Assembly: GCA_963737575.1 (NCBI GenBank) | Contig: CAVTTJ010000005.1 | Coordinates: forward strand, 496,001 to 560,000 | Direction: 5' to 3' | Length of the DNA stretch: 64,000 nt | Source: VRUE01 sp963737575 | GTDB lineage: Bacteria; Actinomycetota; Thermoleophilia; Solirubrobacterales; 70-9 | Shown here: piece after piece, positions 26,255 through 34,434 of the stretch | How the letters are laid out: every line of letters begins with the position of its first letter | How positions within the stretch are numbered: position 1 is the first letter of the stretch | Notes under the pieces: generated by a model | Seen by the model: only the letters and a program-made list of their open reading frames with translations | What the model was told of the DNA's origin: nothing | The model's database searches: none | Translations under genes and position numbers: made by a program

Positions 26255-26488
26255 TCAGACCCTCTCGTTGCAGTCGTGCTTTTTCAGGAGCTTGTTCTCC
26301 TGATTCGTCTGCTTAGCCGTGGGGCTCTTGTGCGCCTTTTTCCACTGACTCAGTTGATTCGTGCACTGCTTGTGGGTCCAGTGCTCGTGGTGCCCGCTGT
26401 TATCTGCCAGAACCGAACCTGCGGCTCCGCTGAACGCGAGCACAGCCGCAACTGCGAACAATGCGGTCTTTCGCGCTAAACCAGACAT
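26255..26488 (-). CDS. small secreted Lys/His-rich protein (copy 2)
   Basis: Identical in length and nearly in sequence to the 22369-22602 protein (one visible change, KSPTAK for KHPTAK). Same signal peptide and same CCAGGAGGTCC ribosome site at ATG 26488. About 350 bp on both sides of the start are shared by the two copies, and part is also shared with the relic at 15058. The downstream flank leads into element E11. Confidence 0.7.
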   Translation of the reverse strand: MSGLARKTALFAVAAVLAFSGAAGSVLADNSGHHEHWTHKQCTNQLSQWKKAHKSPTAKQTNQENKLLKKHDCNERV

Positions 26489-26701
26489 ATAGGACCTCCT
26501 GGTTGGGATCCGGTCCGCCGACGTTAATCCTCGCCTCGTGCCGGAAAATCCGTGATTCCCCGCACATTTGTCTGCGGAAGTATCCGCATGCAGGGAAAAG
26601 GGGGACACCGGAGATCGGGCTGAAGCGCCGCTCCGTTGTGGCGGCAGTCTTATCTTGTCACCCCTGCCCTAGCTGGTTCGCCTCATCTGGAGGATGGGCG
26701 T

Positions 26702-26809
26702 GGTACCAACTTGGTACCGGACGCATCGTCCGATCGTCCGGACGCATATGGCAGTCGTGTCCTCCGGCTGGGGGCCGAGCGGTCGCCGGTTCAAATCCGG
26801 CCTCCCCGA
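26702..26809 (+). repeat. tRNA-tail element E11 (hairpin tip deleted)
   Basis: GGTACC-AACTT-GGTACC box and perfect tail, but about 45 bp of the central hairpin are gone. What remains can still fold (GGACGCATCGTCCG..CGTCCGGACGCAT). Followed by a clean AAGCCCGCTTC/GGAAGCGGGTT hairpin at 26818-26840. Left boundary of duplication copy B. Confidence 0.92.
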
Positions 26810-27031
26810 TAAGCGGAAGCCCGCTTCGGAAGCGGGTTGGCAGCCGCAACCGGATCGACCTCACCGGCCTCGATCGCACAGAGGACGCGGTGTTGGAGCT
26901 CGATAGTCGCCGTGGGGAGAAGGTCGGCGGCTGGCCCTGGCCGGTCCAATTCGTCCCATTCCCTGTTGATGCGGCGTCGCTCCGCATCGATCTCGATGAG
27001 CGTCAAGATCTCGGAGGCGGTGCGGTCCCCA

Positions 27032-27412
27032 TCAGACCGTCACCTCATCGTGCTGGTCGGCCACCTCGAGGATGCGACCGGTCACCCGCACGAGATGGGC
27101 CTGCCGTGCCGCGTAGTCGAGCGGTCCCTCTTCCGGCGTAATGAGGTGCTCCAGGTGTCCCTCAGTCACCATGTGGGTTTGCTCTATCCAACCAAGCGCC
27201 TGGTCGGTGAACCGGAAGTGAGCGGTTTCCCCGGGGGCCCAATGACCTAGAGAGCGGAGAACGTCGGCAAGGGCGAGCAGGATTTGCTCCTGCCGTGCAC
27301 CCTTGGCCCCGCCCCGAAGGGTCAGGCGCTCGCAGCAGACGGTCTCCATTTCGCGCTGCGCATCCGCTCGCAGCACTGCCCAGGCAGCCCTCGTTAGCTC
27401 TATGTCGACCAT
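27032..27412 (-). CDS. conserved hypothetical protein (duplicated unit, copy B)
   Basis: 126 residues, differing from the 3084-3464 protein by a single visible residue (SLGHW for SLSHW). Same AGAGGAGA ribosome site and the same 13-bp overlap with the upstream gene. Function unknown. The near-perfect conservation of both copies suggests the duplication is recent. Confidence 0.55.
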   Translation of the reverse strand: MVDIELTRAAWAVLRADAQREMETVCCERLTLRGGAKGARQEQILLALADVLRSLGHWAPGETAHFRFTDQALGWIEQTHMVTEGHLEHLITPEEGPLDYAARQAHLVRVTGRILEVADQHDEVTV

Positions 27413-27735
27413 CGTCGGTCTCCTCTGAATGAGGGGGCGTAGAGGGCCGTCTCCGTGCCAGGTTGAGCTCTCTCAGCGAGGTAGTCCCTGGTTACCCGCC
27501 CCAACTGGCGCTCACGGCGGCGCCGGGCCTGTTCGGTTTGCCCACGGTTCGCCCGTGAACTCGGGCTGAGAGGTCGAGCGTTTAGCGCCGCTTCAATCTG
27601 GTCTGAGTCCCCCGGCAAGCTGCGGATCACGAGCGCCAACTCGCTGCCATCGCTCGGGCACGGCCACTCATGGCCGTCTCCAACGTCGTCCACGATGAAC
27701 CGCTGCTGGCAGGTCAAACACTCGAGAAGATCCAC
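27400..27735 (-). CDS. small zinc-ribbon-like protein (duplicated unit, copy B)
   Basis: 111 residues from GTG 27735 with GAGAGGAGG upstream. CLTC near the start and CPSDGSE later form the incomplete zinc-ribbon pattern seen in copy A; a few residues differ (CLTCQQRF, DDVGDGHEW). The Arg-rich C-terminal helix is unchanged. First gene of the minus-strand pair. Confidence 0.55.
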   Translation of the reverse strand: MDLLECLTCQQRFIVDDVGDGHEWPCPSDGSELALVIRSLPGDSDQIEAALNARPLSPSSRANRGQTEQARRRRERQLGRVTRDYLAERAQPGTETALYAPSFRGDRRWST

Positions 27736-28042
27736 CCTCTGCCTCCTCTCGGTTCGGCGAGCGCGGGGAGTTTCTCGAGGCGATCGATCCACGGCACGTG
27801 CGCAACCATCTTCGGCTCCCTTCTGAAAGCCAACCGGTGTGGCACGGACCGGAATTGCAGCAGCCAGCGTGTGACCGTTTATTCGTTCCGCTTCTTGATT
27901 GCAACCCAAATCAAGGTCAATTGACGCTTGCTCAGGATCGCTCCGGGGGCAACTCTAGCGCTGCAGCGCTTGCAATGCGAGCAGCTCGATTGACCCAACG
28001 ATCCGCGATTCACGAGGTCCCAAGATCTGAAGGAAGGCATCG

Positions 28043-28474
28043 ATGGGCTTGGACGGCAGCGCAATGGTCGGCGCGCCATTGAACGGAGCGATCGCAAACG
28101 AGCTCGGCAAGCTGGTGGCGGACTTCGTTGGCATGGGCGGGACGAGATCGCGCGCGTTCATCAGCGACGACGACGTCGTCTTCCTGCTCGGGGACAGCGC
28201 GACAAGGGTGAGCGCAACATCGTCGTCGCCGGCCGTACCGATCTTGTGCGGCTCGGGCGCGACGTACTGCAGCGCTCAATGGAGGAGCAGCTCGTCGCAG
28301 CAGTCGAGCGGCTCACCCGGCGCCAGGGTTCGCCTGTTCCTGAGCGGCTCGAGCAGCCTCGGTGAGTCCTCCGTTGAGGTCTTCGTACTCGAGCCCGACC
28401 ACTCCCCAGCTGACGGGGACCGTCGCGGACCGAGAAGTCCTTTAGGCGCTAGCATCCCAGTTGGCAGGTGCTGA
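28043..28474 (+). pseudogene. DUF2294-family gene, doubly frameshifted (copy B)
   Basis: It shares the frameshift of copy A after VVFLLGDSATR, but an extra base in the GGCGCCAGGGTTCGCC region brings the frame back, so one 143-residue frame now joins a correct N-terminal part and a correct C-terminal RLFLSGSS..VEVFVLEPD through about 45 out-of-frame residues. The middle of the domain is nonsense, so the product is probably inactive. Confidence 0.7.
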
Positions 28475-28548
28475 GGGTCTCCCTCTCGGCCGGGCCAAAC
28501 AACACAAGCAACGGACGGACGGGGTCGCGGGCCTCGGCGGACGCGAGG

Positions 28549-28971
28549 GTGGATAAAGGCGAAATATCAGCAGACGGTTCGGGAGAGAAGCTCGCCGGTG
28601 GGCAACTTTTAGCGGCGATCTCCACGGCGTTCGTGAGCATCCTGCGCGAGAGCTACGGCCGCGGCCCAATGAAGGCCAAGACCTACGCGCTCGACGACCT
28701 TGTCGTGGTCGTGATGCGCGGCAGCGGCTTCACCGCGCTCGAGCAGACGATCATGGACAGTGGCGAGCCCGAACGCGTGATCGAGATGCGCGAGGACTTC
28801 CAACGGGTGATGGCCGACCGCTACAAGCAGACGATCTACAAGCTCACCGGACGCACCGTCGTCGCGTTCCTTTCGCAGGCCCATGTTGAGCCCGACATCA
28901 CGATCGAGATCTTCTTCATGGACGGCCCACTCGAGGGCTTTGGTGCGATCGAGGTGATCGAGCCCGAGTAG
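28549..28971 (+). CDS. DUF2294 domain protein (copy B)
   Basis: 140 residues from GTG 28549 (GTG 28468 also possible), nearly identical to the 4611-5033 protein; visible changes include YKQTIYKLTG for YKETIYELTG. All family blocks are present. Function unknown. It is the intact member of the tandem pair in this copy. Confidence 0.75.
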   Translation: MDKGEISADGSGEKLAGGQLLAAISTAFVSILRESYGRGPMKAKTYALDDLVVVVMRGSGFTALEQTIMDSGEPERVIEMREDFQRVMADRYKQTIYKLTGRTVVAFLSQAHVEPDITIEIFFMDGPLEGFGAIEVIEPE

Positions 28972-28979
28972 GCCGAAGT

Positions 28980-29210
28980 CTTTGGGGAATCCGCGCCTAC
29001 TGCGCTGCCGTTGAGGCTCGCTTCCGGGCCGACTCGAATGCCAAGTCCGGCGAATGGCTCTCCTGGGCGTGGGCGTATGCGGACCGAGTCGATCCGATGC
29101 GGACCGCTCCGGAGACACCAGCGGATCCGGAGAACCTGCGGCTCGAGGAGCTCGAGCTGTTTCTCGAGGGCTGGAGCCCTATGGCTCAGAAAGCTGGCGC
29201 TAACGACGGC
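28980..29210 (+). pseudogene. remnant of an alpha-helical gene, copy B
   Basis: Same peptide as 5042-5269, here reading GEWLSWAWAYADRVDPMRTA and LRLEELELFLEGWSP. One C is missing compared with copy A in the GAGCCC(C)TATGG run, changing the last residues and removing the TGA seen in copy A. No start codon or N-terminal part is present. Family not recognised. Confidence 0.4.
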
Positions 29211-29230
29211 GCTCGCCGAGCTTGCAATCC

Positions 29231-30148
29231 TCACGGACGAACGCGGATGATCGTCTTCCCGCTGATCCGCTCGGTCGGATTGAAGGCAGCGACGGCGTCG
29301 TCCAGGGTCGAAACGTTGCCGATGTTCGTCCGCAGTCGTCCGTCCCGCACCCGCTGGACGATCTCACTCAGTTGAGCACGATCGGACTCGACAATGAAGT
29401 CGACCGCCTGGCCTTCATCGGGCCGCGCCTCGGGCGGCCCGATGACGGACACCAGCATTCCTCCGGCGCGAATCAGGCCTGCGGACCGCTTCCCGATGTC
29501 GCCGCCGATGACGTCGAACACCAGATCGACTGCGCCGACATCCTCCAAGGTGTCGTTCTCGAGGTCGACGAACTCCTGCGCGCCGAAGTCGAGTGCCTTC
29601 TGACGGTCGGCAGCGCGTCCGGTCCCGATGACGTAGGCGCCGGCTTCTCGTGCGAGCTGCGTCACGATCGACCCGACTGCGCCGGCCGCGCCGTGCGCGA
29701 GGACGCTCTGCCCCGCCTGAAGGCGGCCGCGCTGGAACAGTCCCTGCCACGCGGTCAGGCCTGAGATCGGCAGGCTCGCGCCCGCCGTGAAGTCGACGTC
29801 GCCCGGCAGGGGCGCGAGGTTGCGTGCCTCGACGGCTGCGTAGTCGGCCAGGGTGCCGTCGCGAGTCCAGTCGGTGAGGCCGAACACTCGCTGTCCCACC
29901 GAAAGTCCCGTCGTGCCATAGCCGAGGGCGGTGACCACTCCGGCCAGCTCGTGCCCGGGAATCGACGGCGTCCGGTCACGGTCGAGGCGATCGGTCCAGG
30001 TCGAGGGCCACGCCAGCTCAGTCGGGACGAATCCCGACGCATGAATCTGAACGACGACATCGTTTATCGCTGCCTGCGGCTCGGGCCGCTCCACCAGCGT
30101 CATCCCGGCCGTTCCCGCGGCCTCCTCGGTCACCACAATCGCCTTCAT
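29231..30148 (-). CDS. NADPH:quinone oxidoreductase-type MDR protein (copy B)
   Basis: 305 residues, near-identical to the 5294-6211 protein, with the same HGAAGAVGSIVTQLAREAG nucleotide-binding block and IPGHELAGVV. Visible changes are conservative (LAWPSTWTD for LTWPSTWTD, DEGQAVDFIVES for DDGLAVDFVVES). ATG 30148 has GGGAGG upstream. Both copies look functional, so the cell may have two active paralogues. Confidence 0.88.
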   Translation of the reverse strand: MKAIVVTEEAAGTAGMTLVERPEPQAAINDVVVQIHASGFVPTELAWPSTWTDRLDRDRTPSIPGHELAGVVTALGYGTTGLSVGQRVFGLTDWTRDGTLADYAAVEARNLAPLPGDVDFTAGASLPISGLTAWQGLFQRGRLQAGQSVLAHGAAGAVGSIVTQLAREAGAYVIGTGRAADRQKALDFGAQEFVDLENDTLEDVGAVDLVFDVIGGDIGKRSAGLIRAGGMLVSVIGPPEARPDEGQAVDFIVESDRAQLSEIVQRVRDGRLRTNIGNVSTLDDAVAAFNPTERISGKTIIRVRP

Positions 30149-30344
30149 CGGTCACCTCCCTGTGTCGAGCTTCGCCTGTACGGCAGCCGATCACCAGAAC
30201 GTCCTGCTAAAAAGACATTCGCACTCAACCTAACGCTTGGCGCAGAGGCCGGCACAGTCAGTCGGACGGACGGCCCTGCTGGATGATCCGCGGGTGGTAG
30301 CGAGAGACGATTCGGCCCCCTGATCTGTACTCGAGACCCCGCGT

Positions 30345-30499
30345 GGAACCGCTTTTGGTACCGGATGTATCGTCCGATCTTTCCGATCTTTCCCAATCCG
30401 GGGACGTGGGGGACGCATGGGACGCGGCGGGACGCATATGGCAGTCGTGTCCTCCGGCTGGGGGCCGAGCGGTCGCCGGTTCAAATCCGGCCTCCCCGA
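30345..30499 (+). repeat. tRNA-tail element E12
   Basis: Full copy with box GGAACC-GCTTTT-GGTACC and a perfect tail. The upstream module CCGCGGGTGGTAGCGAGAGA is at about 30288. A 3' hairpin GAAGCCCGCTTCGAAAGCCG follows at 30506-30530. Right boundary of duplication copy B. The stretch to 30714 contains no gene. Confidence 0.93.
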
Positions 30500-30714
30500 T
30501 AAGGGGAAGCCCGCTTCGAAAGCCGGTTCCGGTCCAAGTGACTGGCCGGCCGGCGACTTTCCAATACCTCGTGGTACCGGCCTCGCTACCAGGAGCCGCA
30601 CGGCATTGTTACGGCGTCCCCGACTCGAGTCGGGTGATCAGCCAGCACCGACCAACGAGAAAACGGGACACTGCCACTTCCCCCGCATCAGGGAGAAAAA
30701 GGCAGGTCCTTCGC

Positions 30715-31554
30715 TCATCTCAAACCTCGCCTCGCCTGCAGGTGAAGCGCCAGTGGCATGAAGATCAGCGTCAGCGCGCCGGTGGCAAGCAGCGCCCAGC
30801 CGATCTGGTTGCCGTACACATGGCCGTGGATCAGCCCACGCTCGGCCGTCACCACGTGCGTGATCGGGTTGATTTCGGTGAATGTCTCCAGCCAGCCGGG
30901 CAGGGTGCTGACGTCGACGAAGATGTTGCTCATGAAGGCCAGTGGCATCAGGATCACGAAGCCGATGCTCATCACTGCGCTGGGGCTGCGGAGAACCAAG
31001 CCGAGGGCGAGCCAGGCCCAGGAGAGGCTTAGGGCGAAGACAATCGCCAGGGCGACGCCGGCGAGCACGCCGAGCACGCCGCCGCCAGCGTCGAATCCCA
31101 TGATGAAGCCGAGCACGAGGACCAGCGTGGAGGCCAGCAGGTAGCGCCCGACGTCGCCGAGCAGGCTGCCGACGAGCGGCGCCGGGCGCCACACCGGTAA
31201 GGAGCGGAAGCGGTCATAGGCTCCGGTCGTCAGGTCGCGGTTGAGGTTGACCCCGCTGTAGATGGTGAGGAAGACGACGGCGAGGACGAGCGTTCCCGGC
31301 AGCAGGTACTGCAGATAGGCGTGCGTTGAGCCTTCCAGTGCCCCGCCGAACAGGTAGGTGAAGAGAACCGTGAACAGCAGCGGGATGCCGACTGCGTCGC
31401 CGAGCTCCTCAGGCACGTGCTTGATCTTCAGTAGCACCCGCCAGCCGTAGGTGATCGAGGCCGACAGCGGGCCGGCGAGGGGCGGGCGTTCGTCATCGCC
31501 AAGCGCGCGCTGCGCCAGCGCACCCGGGTTGGTCTCGGTTGCAGGCGTGCTCAT
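30715..31554 (-). CDS. ABC-2 type transporter permease (DrrB-like)
   Basis: A 279-residue membrane protein with six predicted helices and the ABC-2 family pattern; the stretch FMSNIFVDVSTLPGWLETF and NPITHVVTAERGL near residues 205-240 is typical of DrrB-type permeases. Its ATG overlaps the end of the ATPase gene by 4 bp, so the two are co-translated. Together they should export a hydrophobic compound such as a drug or secondary metabolite (family knowledge; substrate unknown). Confidence 0.88.
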   Translation of the reverse strand: MSTPATETNPGALAQRALGDDERPPLAGPLSASITYGWRVLLKIKHVPEELGDAVGIPLLFTVLFTYLFGGALEGSTHAYLQYLLPGTLVLAVVFLTIYSGVNLNRDLTTGAYDRFRSLPVWRPAPLVGSLLGDVGRYLLASTLVLVLGFIMGFDAGGGVLGVLAGVALAIVFALSLSWAWLALGLVLRSPSAVMSIGFVILMPLAFMSNIFVDVSTLPGWLETFTEINPITHVVTAERGLIHGHVYGNQIGWALLATGALTLIFMPLALHLQARRGLR

Positions 31555-32603
31555 CTCGCGTCTCCGTCGCTTTCGTCTTCGGCGGGTTTGCCCGTAAGGG
31601 CGAGGAAGACCTCGTCGAGGCTGGGCTGGCCGTAGGAGAAGTCGCGGACCTCGAGGCCAGCGCCGGTCAGCTCTGCGACCGCCGCCGCCGCTCGCCCGCC
31701 CAGCTCGTCGCCATCGCCGGCGAGCCGGGCCGAGAGTTCGGCAGATCCCGCCTCGCCGTCGGCACTGACGCCCAACCTGTCCCCGAGCAGCCTCGCCGCC
31801 CGACGCCGCTGATCGGCATCGGGCACGTTGAGGCGCAGCGTGCCCTCGCCGACCGAGGCCTTGAGCTCGTCACGGCTGCCGTCGGCGATGATCCGGCCGC
31901 TGTCGATCACCGCGATCCGGTCGGCGAGCTGGTCGGCCTCCTCCAGGTACTGGGTGGTGAGCAGGACGGTCGTTCCCGCCGCGGCGACCGACCGGATCAG
32001 GTCCCACAGCTCGAGCCGGTTGCGGGGGTCGAGGCCGGTCGTCGGCTCGTCGAGGAAGAGCAGCTCCGGGGTGACGATCAGGCTGGCGGCGATGTCGAGC
32101 CGTCGTCGCATTCCGCCCGAGAGCGCGGAGGCCTGCCGGCCGGCGGCGTCGCTAAGTCCGAAGGCGTCAAGCAGCCCCGCAGCGCGCCTCCTCGCCCTGC
32201 TCCATGAGTAGCCGAGCAGGCGCGCGGCGAGGACGAGGTTCTCGGTCGCGGTCAGGTCCTGGTCGACGGAGGCGAACTGCGAGATGAGACTGATCTTGCG
32301 CCGCACCGCGGCCGCTTCGGCAACGACGTCATGACCGAGCACACACGCGCTGCCGGCGCTCGGTCGAGAGAGCGTGGCGAGGATGCGGATGGTCGTCGTC
32401 TTGCCGGCACCGTTAGGGCCGAGGAAGCCGAAGACCGAGCCGCGGGGCACGGTCAGGTCGACCCGGTCCACCGCACGTTTGCCGCCGAATTCCTTCACCA
32501 GCCCCTCGCAGCGGACGGCAGGCGCGTCACTGGCGGCAGTTGCCTTTTCGCGAATCATTCGGCCGTTACGCGGTTCGGTCGGCGACGCAGGCGCGGGCCT
32601 CAT
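31551..32603 (-). CDS. ABC transporter ATP-binding protein (DrrA-like)
   Basis: About 350 residues. Walker A GPNGAGKTTT, signature LSGGMRRR, Walker B LLFLDEPTTGLD and H-loop region TTQYLEEAD are all present, followed by the C-terminal extension ending SYGQPSLDEVFLALTG usual for daunorubicin-resistance-type ATPases. ATG 32603 was chosen because it overlaps the stop of the upstream SpoIIAA-like frame (ATGA) and has GGGGAG before it. Powers the adjacent permease. Likely repressed by the divergent TetR. Confidence 0.9.
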   Translation of the reverse strand: MRPAPASPTEPRNGRMIREKATAASDAPAVRCEGLVKEFGGKRAVDRVDLTVPRGSVFGFLGPNGAGKTTTIRILATLSRPSAGSACVLGHDVVAEAAAVRRKISLISQFASVDQDLTATENLVLAARLLGYSWSRARRRAAGLLDAFGLSDAAGRQASALSGGMRRRLDIAASLIVTPELLFLDEPTTGLDPRNRLELWDLIRSVAAAGTTVLLTTQYLEEADQLADRIAVIDSGRIIADGSRDELKASVGEGTLRLNVPDADQRRRAARLLGDRLGVSADGEAGSAELSARLAGDGDELGGRAAAAVAELTGAGLEVRDFSYGQPSLDEVFLALTGKPAEDESDGDAR

Positions 32604-32787
32604 CCGGCTCCCCACCAGGGACCCGCGCTCATCGAGAAGTCCTCCTCGGGCACGAGCAGGAGGCGCAAGTCTCCGCTCCCGACCGCGTCGCGCAGCGCCG
32701 GCTCGAGCTTGTCCCCGTACTCCTCACGGGTCAGCTCGCGCGAAGGCCGATGACACCGGCGGGTGGATCCGCAATCTGCTCCATCAT
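32600..32787 (-). pseudogene. SpoIIAA-like (STAS-related) small gene, frameshifted
   Basis: ATG 32787 follows AAGGAGCGACAG and reads MMEQIADPPAGVIGLRAS; the matching continuation ELTREEYGDKLEPALRDAV and LRLLLVPEEDF is in another frame after about 5 missing bases. This is the beginning of a SpoIIAA-like domain (normally about 120 residues), truncated at TGA 32600-32602. It is the first cistron of the ABC-exporter operon, so it may now serve only as a leader. Confidence 0.6.
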
Positions 32788-32863
32788 CTGTCGCTCCTTC
32801 GGAAGTCGCTCGGTTCCTCTGACGGGTCTGGCACCTCGATGACGAGGTAGACTAGCTGAAGGT

Positions 32864-32877
32864 TGTCCATATGGACA
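32864..32877. promoter_or_regulatory. palindrome over the TetR start codon, candidate operator
   Basis: TGTCCATATGGACA is a perfect 14-bp palindrome whose right half contains the ATG of the TetR gene. Its position between divergent tetR and the ABC-exporter operon fits an autoregulatory TetR operator. Confidence 0.65.
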
Positions 32878-33479
32878 GTCCGAACGAACAGATTCCGACT
32901 CGACCGGCGAAAAGGAGGGCCGCCGGGCAGACTCGCCAGCGGTTGCTGGAGGCAGCCGGGCAGCTAATCGCCGAGCTCGGCTGGGGGCGGGTGACGACCC
33001 GCGCGGTCGCCGAGCGCGCCGGCCTCCCGCACGGAGCCGTCAGCTACCACTTCTCCGGCAAGCAGGAACTGCTGAGCGAGGCTGCTGTGCGCGTCTTCGA
33101 GCGGGCCTTCCCGATCGCCGACCTCGAATCGCTGAACTCGCTCCAGGAGGCCCTGGCGCTGATGGAACGATGGATGGGAGAGGCAGAGAAAGGCGATCTG
33201 CTGGTCGCCGAGGTCGGAGTAGAGGCGATCCTGGAGTCTTCCCGGGACCCCGACCTCCGCGACCGGGTTAGCTTCTTGCTCCGCTCCTACCGCGCGGTTC
33301 TTACGGAGTTGGCGAGGCGCGACGCCGCCGCAGGCACCTTCGTATCCAGTGCCTCGCCGGAGGCCGTGGCGACGCTGGTGGCCGCCGCCGCTGACGGTCT
33401 GTTCTTGCATTCGCGACTGGATTCCCAGCTTGACGGCGTTGCGGCGATGGCCGCGCTGCGGTCCCTTCTGGCGTGTTGA
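32871..33479 (+). CDS. TetR/AcrR family transcriptional regulator
   Basis: A 202-residue regulator. The N-terminal helix-turn-helix is clear: RQRLLEAAGQLIAELGWGRV, then TTRAVAERAGLPHGAVSYHF (about residues 42-61). The C-terminal ligand domain is all helical. ATG 32871 with GAAGG upstream. Divergent from the DrrAB-like exporter with a palindrome in between, so it probably represses itself and the exporter until a ligand binds. Ligand unknown. Confidence 0.9.
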   Translation: MDSPNEQIPTRPAKRRAAGQTRQRLLEAAGQLIAELGWGRVTTRAVAERAGLPHGAVSYHFSGKQELLSEAAVRVFERAFPIADLESLNSLQEALALMERWMGEAEKGDLLVAEVGVEAILESSRDPDLRDRVSFLLRSYRAVLTELARRDAAAGTFVSSASPEAVATLVAAAADGLFLHSRLDSQLDGVAAMAALRSLLAC

Positions 33480-33504
33480 GCCAGCAGCCTGACCTGGACC
33501 TCCT

Positions 33505-33760
33505 AAGGCATGTTCGTCCGCAACTGTTCGTCCCGCACCCGCTGGACGATCGGATTCGACAACGAAGTCGACCGCAAGGCCGTCGGCGGGCCGCGCCTCG
33601 GCCGGCCCGACGACGGACACCAGCGTTCCTCCGGCTCGAATCAGGCCTGCGGACCGTCTCCCGATGTCGCCGCCGATGACGTCGAACACCAGATCGACAC
33701 CGCCGACATCCTCCAAGGCGTTCTCGAGATCGACGAACTCCTGCGCGCCGAAGAGAGACG
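33505..33760 (-). pseudogene. third copy of the quinone-oxidoreductase gene, fragment
   Basis: Encodes only the region FVDLEN.LEDVGGVDLVFDV, IGGDIGRRSAGLIRAGGTLV, and VGPAEARPADGLAVDFVVES, about 85 residues of the 305-residue protein, more diverged from copies A and B than these are from each other. Both ends are lost. A GAGAGACGAATCGGGCCCC relic of the element upstream module follows at 33752-33770. So the oxidoreductase cassette existed here too. Confidence 0.85.
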
Positions 33761-33820
33761 AATCGGGCCCCGGTATCGGTCCTCGCTACCGCGCCAGCGT
33801 TCACATGTCGGTATCACCGC

Positions 33821-34330
33821 TCAGTCCGGTCGCCAGGGATAGCGCCGCGGGATCCAACGCGGCACGGCGCGCTTGTAGGCGCGGTACCGCTCGCCAAAGC
33901 GGCGTTCCAGGCCCGGCTCCTCGAAGCGAAGGAAGTAGGTGAAGTTGATCGCAAGGAAGGCCCCGGCCCAGGCGAGGAGCCAGAGGGAGCCGAGGAGGAT
34001 TGCCTCACCCACAAGCACGACCGCGACCGCGGTGATCATCGGATTGCGCACGTGGCTGTATGGGCCCTCGACAACGAGCCGTCTGGTCGGGTCCCAGGCG
34101 GCCAGCGTGCCCTTGCCGATCCGGGTGAACAGGCGCACCGTCCAGAGCCAGAGCGAGAAGCCGGCGACGATCAGCGCGATCCCGATTGACGCGAGGAGCG
34201 CTGCAAGCGCTCCCCCAAGCCCCCAACCCGGTTCCGGCCCAGAGGTGAGGATCAGGATCACCGCCGGCACGACGATCGTCACGTTGCCGGGCAGCAAGGC
34301 GATCGCCCGCGCCTGCCGCCAGCCGCTCAT
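33821..34330 (-). CDS. isoprenylcysteine methyltransferase/phospholipid methyltransferase-like membrane protein
   Basis: A 169-residue protein with about four membrane segments. The C-terminal signature is GPYSHVRNPMI (about residues 89-99) and EEPGLERRFGERYRAYKRAV followed by PRWIPR, as in ICMT/PEMT-type SAM-dependent membrane methyltransferases. It probably methylates a lipid or small hydrophobic substrate. It stands alone between the oxidoreductase fragment and E13. Start taken at the first ATG of the frame. Confidence 0.82.
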   Translation of the reverse strand: MSGWRQARAIALLPGNVTIVVPAVILILTSGPEPGWGLGGALAALLASIGIALIVAGFSLWLWTVRLFTRIGKGTLAAWDPTRRLVVEGPYSHVRNPMITAVAVVLVGEAILLGSLWLLAWAGAFLAINFTYFLRFEEPGLERRFGERYRAYKRAVPRWIPRRYPWRPD

Positions 34331-34434
34331 CGGGGTCAGCCTACAAGGCCCTCAGTCTAGATTCGCGGTGTGCGTATCCGCTCGACGATTCGCGGGTGGT
34401 AGCGAGAGACGAATCGGAACCCCGATCTGCACCT

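Larger units (their letters stand above)
26810..30344 (+). repeat. segmental duplication, copy B
   Basis: Same-orientation copy of 2862-6417, bounded by E11 and E12. Differences by eye include a 12-bp loss at about 28055, single-base indels in the first DUF2294 gene and in the helical-gene remnant, and scattered substitutions in the oxidoreductase. Confidence 0.95.
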
